From: Mesostigma viride | Taxonomy: Eukaryota; Streptophyta; Mesostigmatophyceae; Mesostigmatales; Mesostigmataceae | Assembly (NCBI GenBank): GCA_009746045.1 | Contig: RPFO01000103.1 | Coordinates: 2,808,738 to 2,872,737 of the forward strand | DNA: 64,000 nt | Reading direction: 5' to 3' | In this document: positions 55,233 to 64,000 of the stretch, one piece after another | Layout: the number at the start of each line of letters is the position of its first letter | How positions within the stretch are numbered: the stretch's first letter is position 1 | Position numbers and translations under genes: made by a program | The notes under the pieces: model-generated | Database searches by the model: none | Seen by the model: only the letters and a program-made list of their open reading frames with translations | What the model was told of the DNA's origin: nothing

Positions 55233-56367
55233 AGCGAGCGAGCGAGACGGATGGACGGACGGACGGGCGGGCGGGCAGGCGGGCAGGTGGGCGGGCGGGC
55301 AGGCAGGCGGGCGGGCGGGCGGGCGGGCGGGCGGGCGGGCGGGCGGGCGGGCGGGCGGGCGGGCGGGCGGGCGGGCGGCGGGCGGGCGGGCGGGCGGGCG
55401 GGCGGCGGGCGGCGGGCGGGCGGGCGGGCGGGCGGGCGGGCGGACGAACTCCGTGAATTAAAAAGGGGGAAGCCAGCATGTATCCAAGAAGCTTACCTTC
55501 AGCCTGCAGTGGAAGGTCTTACCTGCGGCAGATGGCCACAGGGAGACCTTGCCAGGAAGGCATCCTGGGGCGCGGCATGCCGGGGCAAGGGACGACGGGA
55601 CAATACCTTAACCGCATGGACTTCACCGAAACAAAAGTCACGCGTTGCATGCCTAGTGTTGGGTCGCCCTGGCCAGGGCCCCCAACGGCTTTCGTCCTGT
55701 ACCAGAGGCGGCTACCGATAGGGGTGCTGCTAACAAGAACGTACCAGATTTTACAACCAGATATAACAAACTCTATAATGTATAACAAACTCTACGATAA
55801 CTATATAGTTATGGCATGATAACTAGGCTTCGACAGAGGGACCCCTCAAATAAGAGTGTACCAACACAGCATGGTTAAGATAATTCAACCGGTACTGATA
55901 TAGGATGGTCCAAATTAGTACCTACATAGGTGTTGTCAACAAGCTTAGCATGTTCACGGGGTTAAAGGGGTTAACACACGCGTAACTGGCTTGCCAGCCA
56001 GCGCCATTCCACCCCACAGACCGTTGCATCTTGGCACACACCAGAAGTGGAAGAGAGCGTGCCACCAATCGACAAAAGGGTGCACAAATCGCCATCAATG
56101 GAAGAGAGGGTGCATAAATAGCAACCAATCCCGCGCAAGGTGACCCACCTCATACACCCCCTGGTTTCGCAGGAGCAAGTCGCGGCTGCCAGAAATCAGC
56201 TGCCAGACGACGCCACGCAGCCGGTCGGGGATGCCCGCCCGCACCCGCCGCCGCACGACCATCGGCTTGCGCTCGGTGTAGCGCTTCCAGTCGGCGCTGC
56301 TGGCGCCAATCATGGCCCGCCACTTGTCAAGCGTACGCTGCTCTCGGTCGGGATCGGGAGGCTCCAT
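49989..56367 (-). CDS. TBC-domain Rab GTPase-activating protein, 6 exons
   Basis: Stimulates GTP hydrolysis by Rab GTPases in membrane traffic. Exons, in transcript order: 56367-56149, 54575-54354, 53369-53103, 51914-51855, 50827-50729, 50090-49989. All are phase 0 with GT-AG junctions; the total is 969 nt, or 322 aa plus TAG. The TBC domain covers most of the protein: RAGIPDRLRGVVWQLISG (near residues 43-60), the arginine-finger motif IVRDISR (88-94), and the glutamine-finger motif VGYVQGM (Tyr129, Gln131). These are followed by DAFWLLV, RVWDMFLLE, GMKVVFQVALALLKL and VSRRLEKYLEDY. Both catalytic fingers are present, so activity is expected; the Rab partner is unknown. It is divergent from RRP42. 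An additional upstream exon cannot be excluded. Confidence 0.94.
50583..50758 (-). repeat. 33-bp in-frame array at the exon 5 / intron 5 border of the TBC gene
   Basis: Five copies of a 33-bp unit encoding VALNFHVG-x-YG. The first is the real exon end. Each copy repeats the donor CAT-GTGGGT and keeps the frame. Confidence 0.9.
52381..52700. repeat. C-rich (CCCCCG/CCCCG)n array, TBC intron 3
   Basis: About 320 bp of C and G only on one strand, irregular pentamer/hexamer phasing. Confidence 0.95.
53013..53034 (-). repeat. Exon echo: copy of the 3' edge of TBC exon 3
   Basis: The minus strand repeats GTGTGGGACATGTTCCTGCT (VWDMFLL) 90 bp inside the intron, identical over 20 bases to the exon end. 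Confidence 0.8.
53540..53570 (-). repeat. Exon echo: copy of the 5' edge of TBC exon 3
   Basis: Resembles 53,347-53,379, the acceptor and first codons of exon 3, about 190 bp upstream of it in transcript terms. Confidence 0.6.
54286..54312 (-). repeat. Exon echo: copy of the 3' edge of TBC exon 2 with donor
   Basis: The minus strand GCACATGGGGGAGGAGGTG matches the exon end at 54,351-54,377, 65 bp away, including GT. Confidence 0.8.
54829..55228. repeat. Tetranucleotide array (GAAC)n, TBC intron 1
   Basis: About 100 perfect copies of AACG. It is open in all frames on both strands. Confidence 0.98.
55229..55443. repeat. (GAGC)n then (GGGC)n array, TBC intron 1
   Basis: A direct continuation of the GAAC array in which the unit shifts by single substitutions: GAAC, GAGC, GGAC, GGGC. 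Confidence 0.95.
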
Positions 56368-57787
56368 GTCGCAGCAGCCGTCTTACGCGGTTGCCACGAG
56401 GAGTGGCTGATTATGCAACTCCAGAGCGCTGGGTACGCGCAGCGTCGCCGGTTTCAGGTCTATGTCCGTTCGGCCAAATTTGTTGGTGATATTGATCATT
56501 CTCCGCATTCTAGGGGCGTGATTTTCTCGGTAGCCAACCTTGACGCGGCCACCTGCCAGAAGACAACGGCATATTGCTCACCTTCAGGCAACAACTCGTC
56601 AGGCAGTCAATGCTGCTTCATATTACAACCCTGCCCCATTATTATCTCGCCAATTCAGCCCAAGTGGTGGAACCGGGAATGCCTTCTACGTCTGCAGCTG
56701 TCTTCTTAGGCAATCATGTTATTGATATCGCGATGACCGATTCAAAGACTCTACATTGTTTGGGCAATTCATGGCGATTGTTTCATGGGCGCATGCCGGA
56801 CAGCTCTTTCAGGACGTCGAAGTTCGTCGTCGTCTGTATCATAATTATCAAATATCCCACAATCGTTTATTAACAAATATCTGCCATGGCGACAGGGGAA
56901 CAGGGTGCCGAAGGAGTATAGAAGCAGGCGGTGAGTAGATGATTTCGCAAACCCGAGTCTTCCGCGTGCACGGACCACCGTGCGCCATTTTGTTAGGACA
57001 CTGCCAGCTAATTAATTTGCAATTTGCGCCCAACGCTTCGAGCAATCGAGGCGCGAGCTGCGAACTGCCGAACTCGCAGACCTTCCCCAACCTTCAGGGA
57101 GGCAAAACCCCGAACAGAGAGGCAGTGGTGATGCCAGATGGCAGACTCCTAGCGGCCATGCGGCTCAGGGCCAAGGACCTGCCCTCTTGAGACAGCGGCA
57201 ACCTGCGGCAACCTACCGTTGCAAGTTCCGAAGTTCGCATACCAGTACGGCTGTGCAGTAGATGTGCCAGCAGGCCGCAGCTAAAATGATGCTTTGCACA
57301 CCCTGTGCTTGTGGCCATCGCTAGCAGTCAATACATGGGCCGTTTTTCGGCATTTTTCGGCAAGACCGCGGGCGGGCGGTTTACACAATTGCCGTCGTCA
57401 TTACTCTTCAGAGTTATCATGGTACAATGGCTACTTCCTGCGTAGATCATTGTCACAAATAATCTGCAGTTCAGACCGCTTTCATTTTTCTGGTCGTAAC
57501 TCCCACCACGGTGACACAGGTTGGGGTGGATTTTCCTGCTCATTCTCCAGATATAGAAATGTTACAACACTTTGGGGATAGTGGTCGTGGAGCAATGCCA
57601 TTTCTTAAAGATGTCCAACCCTCGTCAATTTATCTGATGCAACCGAGTCATTGGCAAACTTGCACCACATACTTTTGTAGGATTTGAACCGCCTGGGCCA
57701 AGATAATTTCCTGCCTCCAAGGCATTCGCGCGTGTTGGGGACGGCCCTAATTGCCTTTAAGTGAGCCACTCGAGGAGCAAAAACACA
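56368..57787. promoter_or_regulatory. Divergent intergenic region between TBC and RRP42
   Basis: 1.4 kb without a gene. It must hold both promoters if the first exons are complete. No TATA box or other site could be assigned with confidence. Confidence 0.4.
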
Positions 57788-58974
57788 ATGAGCACCTTCG
57801 CGCCTCGTCTGTCTGCTGGTGAGATCGCGTACATGCGGGACGGAATCAGCCAGAATCTCCGCAACGACGGCCGGTCCAGAGAGGAGTTTCGGCAGTTCGT
57901 GATCGACACCGGCGTCGTCCCGCAAGTAAGCGAGATATTCCCTTATACTTTGGTTTGCGCGTTTAGGTTAGAACATGCTTTTTTACTTGCTTTATTCCCC
58001 TCTGCATGGTAGTTTCTTACGAGCGTGTACACACGCAGCATTATCTGCCCGCGATTAGCTGCCGGAGTAGATGACGAGCATCGTCATTGATTTACGAAGA
58101 ATTGGCAAGAGGCATCATGGCTGCCTGAATACCAGCAGTTTGTGTTGCAGAGGGCCGCCTTTTATGAGCTGTTTGAGAATGCGTGCACTGCATGTACTGA
58201 TTACATTTCTATTGATTGATTACATTTCTATTGATTGATTACATTTCTAGTCTGTAGTCTGTACCCCCGCGCTGGAGATGCCAGGAATAAGCGTCGCAAC
58301 ACGCCGTTTGTGTGTGGGCGCACGCGTGCCTGTCGCTTTCATGTCCCCACAGGCCAACGCCTCCTCGCGCATACACTTACCTATTGTCTTCTTATGCTTG
58401 CACGTGCTTTGTGCTTGCGCACGCGCAGGCCAACGGGTCCTCGCGTATACAGCTGGGAGGCACTGACATCATCGCGGGCGTCAAGGTGAGAGCCGCAACA
58501 TTTCCCTGATCCAACCCACTATCGCGCCGGACCATGGACCCTTGTTTGTCTCTGAGGTGTGTGCGCGTCATTGTTTTCTGTCCGGGTGGTTTCGCTGCCC
58601 TCTCTCGCCCGCCCACTCTCGCTCGCCCTCTCTCGCTCGCCCTCTCTCGCTCGCCCTCTCTCGCTCGCCCTCTCTCGCTCGCCCTCTCTCGCTCGCCCTC
58701 TCTCGCTCGCCCTCTCTCGCTAGCCCGCTCTCGCTCGCCCTCTCTCGCTCGCCCTCTCTCGCTCGCCCTTCTCACGCTCGCCCTCTCTCGCCTGCGTCGT
58801 GTGCGTGTTGCAGCACGCTCTCCTTTTCTGCGCGCACCCCGGCATGTTCTCACGGTGTTGGCATGCGTGTGTGTGCGTGTTGCAGCGCGCTCTCCTTTTC
58901 TGCCCGCACCCCGGCATGTTCTCACGGTGTTGGCATGCGCGTGTGTTCGTGCGCATGGGCGTGTGTGCGTGCGG

Positions 58975-59013
<39 letters not shown>

Positions 59014-59145
59014 GGCGGGCGGGCGGGCGGGCGGGCGGGCGGGCGGGCGGGCGTGCGGGCGGGCGGGCGGGCGGGCGGGCGGGCGGGCGGGCGGGCGGGC
59101 GGGCATGCGTGCGTGCGTGCGTGCGTGCGTGCGTCCGTGCGTCCG

Positions 59146-59233
<88 letters not shown>

Positions 59234-59242
59234 TCCGTGCGG

Positions 59243-59273
<31 letters not shown>

Positions 59274-62200
59274 TCCGTGCGTGCGTGCGTCCGTGCGGGC
59301 GTGCGTGTTGTCTGCCTGGGTATCCGGCAACCCTCCCAATTGTTGCATGGTTGGCTGCCTGCCTGTTTTGTTTCCCACCCCTTGTGTTGGGTTGGTGCCT
59401 CCCCTTGTGTTTGGTTGTTCCCTACCCCTTGCGTTGCGTTTGCTTCTCTCCTTCACTGCTGGCCCGCGTCACAACGGCATAGCCGTTGGGTGTGCTGGGA
59501 TGCTGGGACCGCTGGCTCCCTCCACCACGCACACATCCCCTATCGGATGGGTCATTCGCACACGTCCCCTTACGGATGCATCGCGTGTGTCGTGTGCACA
59601 CGTCACATCACGGATGTGGCGTGCTTCTGAAGCACCTACCAAGCCGAGAAGCATCCAGCAAGCACAGAAACACCTGCCATTTAGAGAGCGGCGCTCTGCC
59701 GGTTCTCTGCTCCCCCCTCACACCCCCACAGTGCCTCACGCCCATGGTCGCTCATGGCGGCCTCCTGTGGGCCTGCCTTGACACCCCAGTAATCCTAAAC
59801 CCAGCCCCCTAACCCCCAAACACTAGACCCTAACCCGTATAGACTAAACCCTAACCCCTAAATATTGCTACATAGAGACCCTAACCCCTAAATATTGCTA
59901 CATAGAGACCCTAACCCCTCAATATTGCTACATAGAGACCCTACCCCCTAAATATTGCTACATAGAGGCCATAAACCCTCAATATTGCTACATAGAGACC
60001 CTAACCCCTAAATATTGCTACATAGAGACCCTAACCCCTGAATATTGCTACATAGAGACCCTAACCCCTAAATATTGCTACATAGAGACCCTAACCCCTA
60101 AATATTGCTACATAGAGACCCTAACCCCTACATATTGCTACATAGAGACCCTAACCCCTAAATATTGCTACATAGAGACCCTAACCCCTAAATATTGCTA
60201 CATAGAGACCCTAACCCCTGAATATTGCTACATAGAGACCCTAACCCCTGAATATTGCTACATAGAGACCCTAACCCCTAAATATTGCTACATAGAGACC
60301 CTAACCCCTAAATATTGCTACATAGAGACCCTACCCCTAAGCCTCAGACCCTAAACCCTAAACCTAGACCTAAACCCTAACCCCCTGTGTAGTCCCAATC
60401 CTGGTTGCTTGAGATGGCCCATTCTGTGCTCCCCTCACACAACCATAATTATAAACAATGTGGACAACAAACAATGTTAACAACAAACAACGTTGACAAT
60501 GAACCATGTGGACAACAACCCACAGGCGGAGATCGGCAACCCCTCTGCCAACGCGCCAGGACAGGGGGCGCTGTTTGTTGCGGTGGAGCTGTCGCCCACC
60601 GCGTCGCCCGAGTACGAGGTGGGGGGTCGGGCCGTGCCCCATGCTACCAAAATACTGTTCCACATGCTACCAATATACTGATCCACATGCTACCAAGATA
60701 CTGTTCCACATGCCACCAATATACTGATCCACATGCTACCAATATACTGATCCACATGCTACCAATATACTGTTCCACTTGCTACCAATATCCTGTTCCA
60801 CATGCTACCTGTAGACTGCTCCACTTGCTACCAATATACTGCTCATGGCGATGTAGGAAGCAGGGCTGTCGCCCACCACGTTGCCCGAGTTTCATGGGGC
60901 ACGGACCGGAATGCTGTGGTTTGTGAGCATCATCAGCAACAAGGCGTGCTTGGGGTTGTGCCCCGTTCCTGGGCTAGTGTAGGCAGCGGTGGGCGCTTGA
61001 CTTGTTACGGTACTCTGAGCAAACTCGTCACGCTCCTGGTTTACAACATCATATACGACCATGACTTGTTGCTGGTGTCCCTTTCATCGCGTCGCTGGTG
61101 GTAGCGCGCATGGCTCGTGTTATGCTACTGCTGTCGTCGTCACCATACTCATGCGCCTCATCCCATGCTCCTATCAGCCAGTGAGGGTACTGCGTGCGCC
61201 ATGTGAGTAGCCCATGAGATCATGCTTGAACTTAGGGTGTTCCCTGTCGTGGTCCTTGATAGAAAAGCTTACAGCCATACCTTGCCTCCCCTCCCATTCC
61301 CTCCCCTCTCTTCCTCTCTCCTTCTGCCCTTCCCCCTACACACGTGTATCTTCTCCCCCCCAGGGCAAGGGCGGTGAGGAGCTGTCCAAGGAGCTATCCG
61401 CTGCCCTCGAACGCTCGCTGCTGCCCCCTAAGGGCGCGGCCCTGGGCGCCCCCTGCCTGGACCTGGGCGCGCTGTCCCTGCTGGACGGCAAGTACTGCTG
61501 GCACCTGCACCTGGACCTGTTGATTCTGGCGGTCGACGGCAACCTGGTGGACGCCGCCGCCATCGCTGCCAAGGTGAGGGGGAATGGTGGGGTTGCTTAT
61601 TGCGTGATGTATATAGTGACTGTCCGGCCCCGACGGCATGGCGGTCCAAGGGGATTGGGATGTTGTGGGGTCACTGTACCATTATTCTGTGCATCGCTGC
61701 TATCTGCAGCCATGGCGGTCCCTGCCGTCCCTCACGCGCGGCCGTCCCTCACACATGGCCATCCCTTTCAGGAGGTGGTGGCCGACACAAGTTGTTCGGC
61801 AAGGTAGAGGCATTGCTATTCACTGCTATCGGTTGCTATTCACTGCTATCAGTTGCTATTCACTGCTATCAGTTGCTATCCACTGCTATCAGTTGCTATC
61901 CACTGCTATCAGTTGCTATCCACTGCTATCAGTTGCTATTCACTGCTATCAGTTGCTATTCACTGCTATCAGTTGCTATTCACTGCTATCAGTTGCTATT
62001 CACTGCTATCAGTTGCTATCCACTGCTATCAGTTGCTATCCACTGCTATCAGTTCATTCAGTTGCTACGTGTTGCTATTCACTTCTATCCGCTGCTATTT
62101 GTTGCTATTCACTGCTTTCAATTGCTATTTGTACCTACTGGCTGCTGTTTGTGCGCCCCTCCCAGGCCGGCACACTATTTCCCAAAGGAAAATTGATATT

Positions 62201-64000
62201 TACTAGGGCTGGCACATCCGCCGCATACCGAACACGGACATGTTCGGGCGGATACCGAACATGTGCGGTGTTCGGGTCGGCAAAAATGTTCGGCCGAACA
62301 TGTGCTGTTCGGGTTCGGGTCACCTGGAAACTTTCAGAACATGTTCGTGTCCGTATTCGGGTCACCCTGGGAACCGGGCGAACATGTTCGCCTCTGACCC
62401 GGTACCGAACATTTCTGGCGGAATCCTTGTAGTACCATCCAGTGATCCGACTCGGCAAAGATTCTCTGATGAAAAGGCCTTAGATTTTAGTCCGCCGACA
62501 CGCTGGCAAGAGCAAAGCTGTTGTACGGTTGTAGTCTGTAGAATTGTCTAAGCACGACCGGACTAGTTCAGGTAATGATTACGTAATGATTAATAGGATA
62601 TCATGTATTTAAGGAAAAGTGACAACAAACTATGTATAGTTTCTCACTTATTATAATTTATTTAATGAATTGTTCGTGTTCGGTAAAATGTTCGGGTAAT
62701 GTTCGGGTTCGGGTTCGGGTTCGGGTCACTTGACCCTAAACAGTACATGTTCGTGTTCGTGTTCGGGTCACCTGGCAATGTACCGAACATGTTCGGGTTC
62801 GGGTTCGGGTACTCTCCCAGGTGTTCCTGTTCGTGACCGGGTCGAGAAAAGACCCGGATGTGCCAGCCCTAATATTTACTGCTGTTTGTTGCTATTCTTT
62901 TTCATTTGTCCCCCCCCCCCCCCCAGGCCGCGCTGGCCGACACCCTGTTTCCCAAAGTGGAAGCGCTGCAAGCGGAGGCGGGGGCGGATGACGGCGGTGC
63001 TGAGCTGGAGGTCAGCGACAACCCAGAGGACTCGTGGCGGCTGGACACTAAGGACGTCCCGCTTACAGTGACCGTCACGCTGGTACGTCAAACGTTACAG
63101 TGACCATCACTGCGGGCTCGCATCCTTGTTGCATGTGCCTGTGCTGCCAACCGTTGCACGCCTGTGCTGCCACCCGTTGCGCGCCTGTGTGCCCCTCATG
63201 CATGGCACACAGGCGCGCGGGGGAGACATACCCCCCGTCCCGCCCTCTAATTTTTTTTGGAGCCGCAAATGGCAAGTGGCCGTGTTCTGCATCTCTGGTC
63301 CACGTACATTTTTTGATGGATGCTTACATGGTGGCTTCACACATGTGCGGGTGTGCCCCTCCTTGTGTACTCCACTCCCCTTTGTCAAGCATGCACCCCC
63401 TTGCTCATCAATTTCTAACGTTGCCCCCCACTAATTATACATGTGCCCCTCCTTGTGTACTCCACTCCCCTTGGTCAAGCATGCACCCCCTTACTCATCA
63501 ATCTCTAACGTTGTCCCCCACTAAATATACATGTGCCCCTCCTTGTGTACTCCACTCCCCTTGGTCAAGCATGCACCCCCTTACTCATCAATCTCTAACG
63601 TTGTCCCCCACTAATTATACATGTGCCCCTCCTTGTGTACTCCACTCCCCTTGGTCAAGCATGCACCCCCTTACTCATCAATCTCTAACGTTGTCCCCCA
63701 CTAATTATACATGTGCCCCTCCTTGTGTACTCCACTCCCCTTGGTCAAGCATGCACCCCCTTACTCATCAATCGCTAACGTTGCCCCCCACTAAATATAC
63801 ATGTGCCCCTCCTTGTGTACTCCACTCCCCTTGGTCAAGCATGCACCCCCTTACTCATCAATCTCTAACGTTGTCCCCCACTAATTATACACCGTTTGCG
63901 TGACTTGTGCGATTCCCCCCGCGTGTGGTGGGGGCCTGCCATGCACCCAGGTGGGCAGCCACACCCTGGTGGACGCCAGCGCGGGGGAGGAAGCGCTGGG
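57788..64000 (+). CDS. RRP42: Exosome subunit RRP42 (RNase PH-like), partial at the right edge
   Basis: A non-catalytic RNase PH-fold subunit of the hexameric ring of the RNA exosome, which threads RNA to the nucleases for 3'-5' decay and processing. Exons in the window: 57788-57925, 58429-58485, 60526-60618, 61364-61573, 62927-63082 and 63951 to beyond 64,000. All are phase 0 with GT-AG borders. 234 codons are present of an expected 270-300. The start MSTFAPRLSAGEIAYMRDGI aligns with the LSEAE..YI..G family start. GSSRIQLGGTDIIAGVK, SPEYE, CWHLHLDLLILAVDGNLVDA and VGSHTLVD are family signatures. An in-frame GTG at 57,761 was not used as start. RRP42 is preferred over RRP43/RRP45 from the N-terminal pattern; alignment would settle it. 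Confidence 0.9.
58353..58376 (+). repeat. Exon echo: copy of the 5' edge of RRP42 exon 2 with acceptor
   Basis: CACAG then GCCAACGCCTCCTCGCGCAT repeats the first bases of exon 2 (58,429 onward), 76 bp upstream, with its own acceptor. Confidence 0.8.
58613..59310. repeat. (CTCTCGCTCGCC)n, (GTGC)n and (GGGC)n arrays, RRP42 intron 2
   Basis: 58,613-58,792 holds about 14 copies of a 12-mer. 58,970-59,310 holds alternating GTGC and GGGC tetramers with a few GTCC variants. Confidence 0.93.
59806..60392. repeat. 30-bp array containing telomere-like CCCTAA, RRP42 intron 2
   Basis: About 17 copies of a 30-mer (CCCTAACCCCTAAATATTGC and onward) bordered on both sides by degenerate CCCTAAA heptamers. 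It is an interstitial telomere-like repeat. Confidence 0.93.
60640..60842. repeat. About 23-bp minisatellite, RRP42 intron 3
   Basis: Nine copies of CACATGCTACCAATATACTG-like units between exon 3 and its echo. Confidence 0.9.
60865..60904 (+). repeat. Exon echo: copy of the 3' edge of RRP42 exon 3
   Basis: GCTGTCGCCCACCACGTTGC and the bases after it repeat the end of exon 3 and the start of its intron (60,588-60,630), 277 bp downstream. Confidence 0.8.
61772..61816 (+). repeat. Exon echo 1 of the 5' edge of RRP42 exon 5
   Basis: After TTCAG, the bases GTGGCCGACAC...AAGGTAGAGGCATTGC follow the start of exon 5 (62,927 onward) with scattered changes. It flows directly into the 20-bp array. Confidence 0.75.
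61808..62060. repeat. 20-bp minisatellite (TTGCTATTCACTGCTATCAG)n, RRP42 intron 4
   Basis: About 12 copies, with degenerate copies continuing to 62,140. Confidence 0.93.
62166..62190 (+). repeat. Exon echo 2 of the 5' edge of RRP42 exon 5
   Basis: Following CTCCCAG, GCCGGCACACTATTTCCCAA repeats the exon 5 start (GCCGACACCCTGTTTCCCAA in the exon). It lies 6 bp before the hAT target duplication. Confidence 0.8.
62204..62871. mobile_element. hAT-type non-autonomous element, RRP42 intron 4
   Basis: Perfect 17-bp inverted ends TAGGGCTGGCACATCCG, flanked by the 8-bp duplication ATATTTAC (62,196-62,203; 62,872-62,879). Both halves are filled with CCGAACATGTTCGG-type palindromes and GTTCGGGTTCGG runs. 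There is no coding capacity. It is the same structural family as 14,195-14,835. Confidence 0.92.
63093..63115 (+). repeat. Exon echo: copy of the 3' edge of RRP42 exon 5
   Basis: CGTTACAGTGACCATCACTG repeats the exon end (CTTACAGTGACCGTCACGCT), about 30 bp downstream. Confidence 0.7.
63345..63895. repeat. 90-bp minisatellite, RRP42 intron 5
   Basis: Six copies of a 90-bp unit starting ATGTGCCCCTCCTTGTGTAC. The frame stays open across it, but it is intronic. Confidence 0.93.

Noticed and set aside
54442-55479. Long ERTN/SFVR and Arg-Ala-Gly frames
   Set aside because: Shadows of (GAAC)n and (GGGC)n in TBC intron 1.
57761-57787. GTG start giving a nine-residue extension of RRP42
   Set aside because: GTG starts are not expected in a nuclear gene and the ATG at 57,788 matches the family's N-terminus.
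59806-60392. Chromosome end
   Set aside because: The telomere-like units are degenerate and flanked on both sides by exons of RRP42, so the array is interstitial.

Overview
The window looks like nuclear DNA of a green alga (Chlorophyta, perhaps Chlamydomonadales). The reasons are many short GC-rich coding exons with GT-AG introns, a plastid-type solute carrier with a transit-peptide-like N-terminus, TTTAGGG-type (CCCTAAA) repeats, and very repeat-rich introns. The species was not identified.

Layout. 1-16,700 is gene-poor and transposon-rich. It holds a decayed Ty3-like LTR retroelement (gag and protease traces, one LTR), tails of an L1-like LINE, and several non-autonomous DNA transposons with terminal inverted repeats: a 25-bp-TIR MITE, two hAT elements, and one Tc1/mariner-pogo-type element. 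16,777-38,122 (+) is a complete 14-exon gene for a BASS4-type plastid sodium/metabolite cotransporter of 434 aa. Every intron junction and reading phase fits, one exon is only 22 nt, and nearly every long intron carries its own private tandem array. 38,137-49,471 is a nest of LINEs around one intact two-ORF element (38,454-44,149). That element sits, with a shorter sister copy, in exactly the same 12-bp target of an older copy. 49,989-56,367 (-) is a complete 6-exon TBC-domain Rab GTPase-activating protein of 322 aa. 57,788-64,000 (+) is the start of the exosome subunit gene RRP42, with five complete exons and part of a sixth. The TBC and RRP42 genes are divergent, and BASS4 and TBC converge on the LINE nest. 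The three host genes are unrelated in function.

The most unusual signal is a recurring pattern here called exon echoes. Diverged copies of an exon edge, often with the adjoining GT or AG splice dinucleotide, lie tens to hundreds of bases away inside the neighbouring intron of all three host genes, often next to or inside a minisatellite. In the TBC gene one echo has become an in-frame 33-bp array in which the donor site is repeated. All exon calls rest on reading and family knowledge; no alignment or expression data were available.
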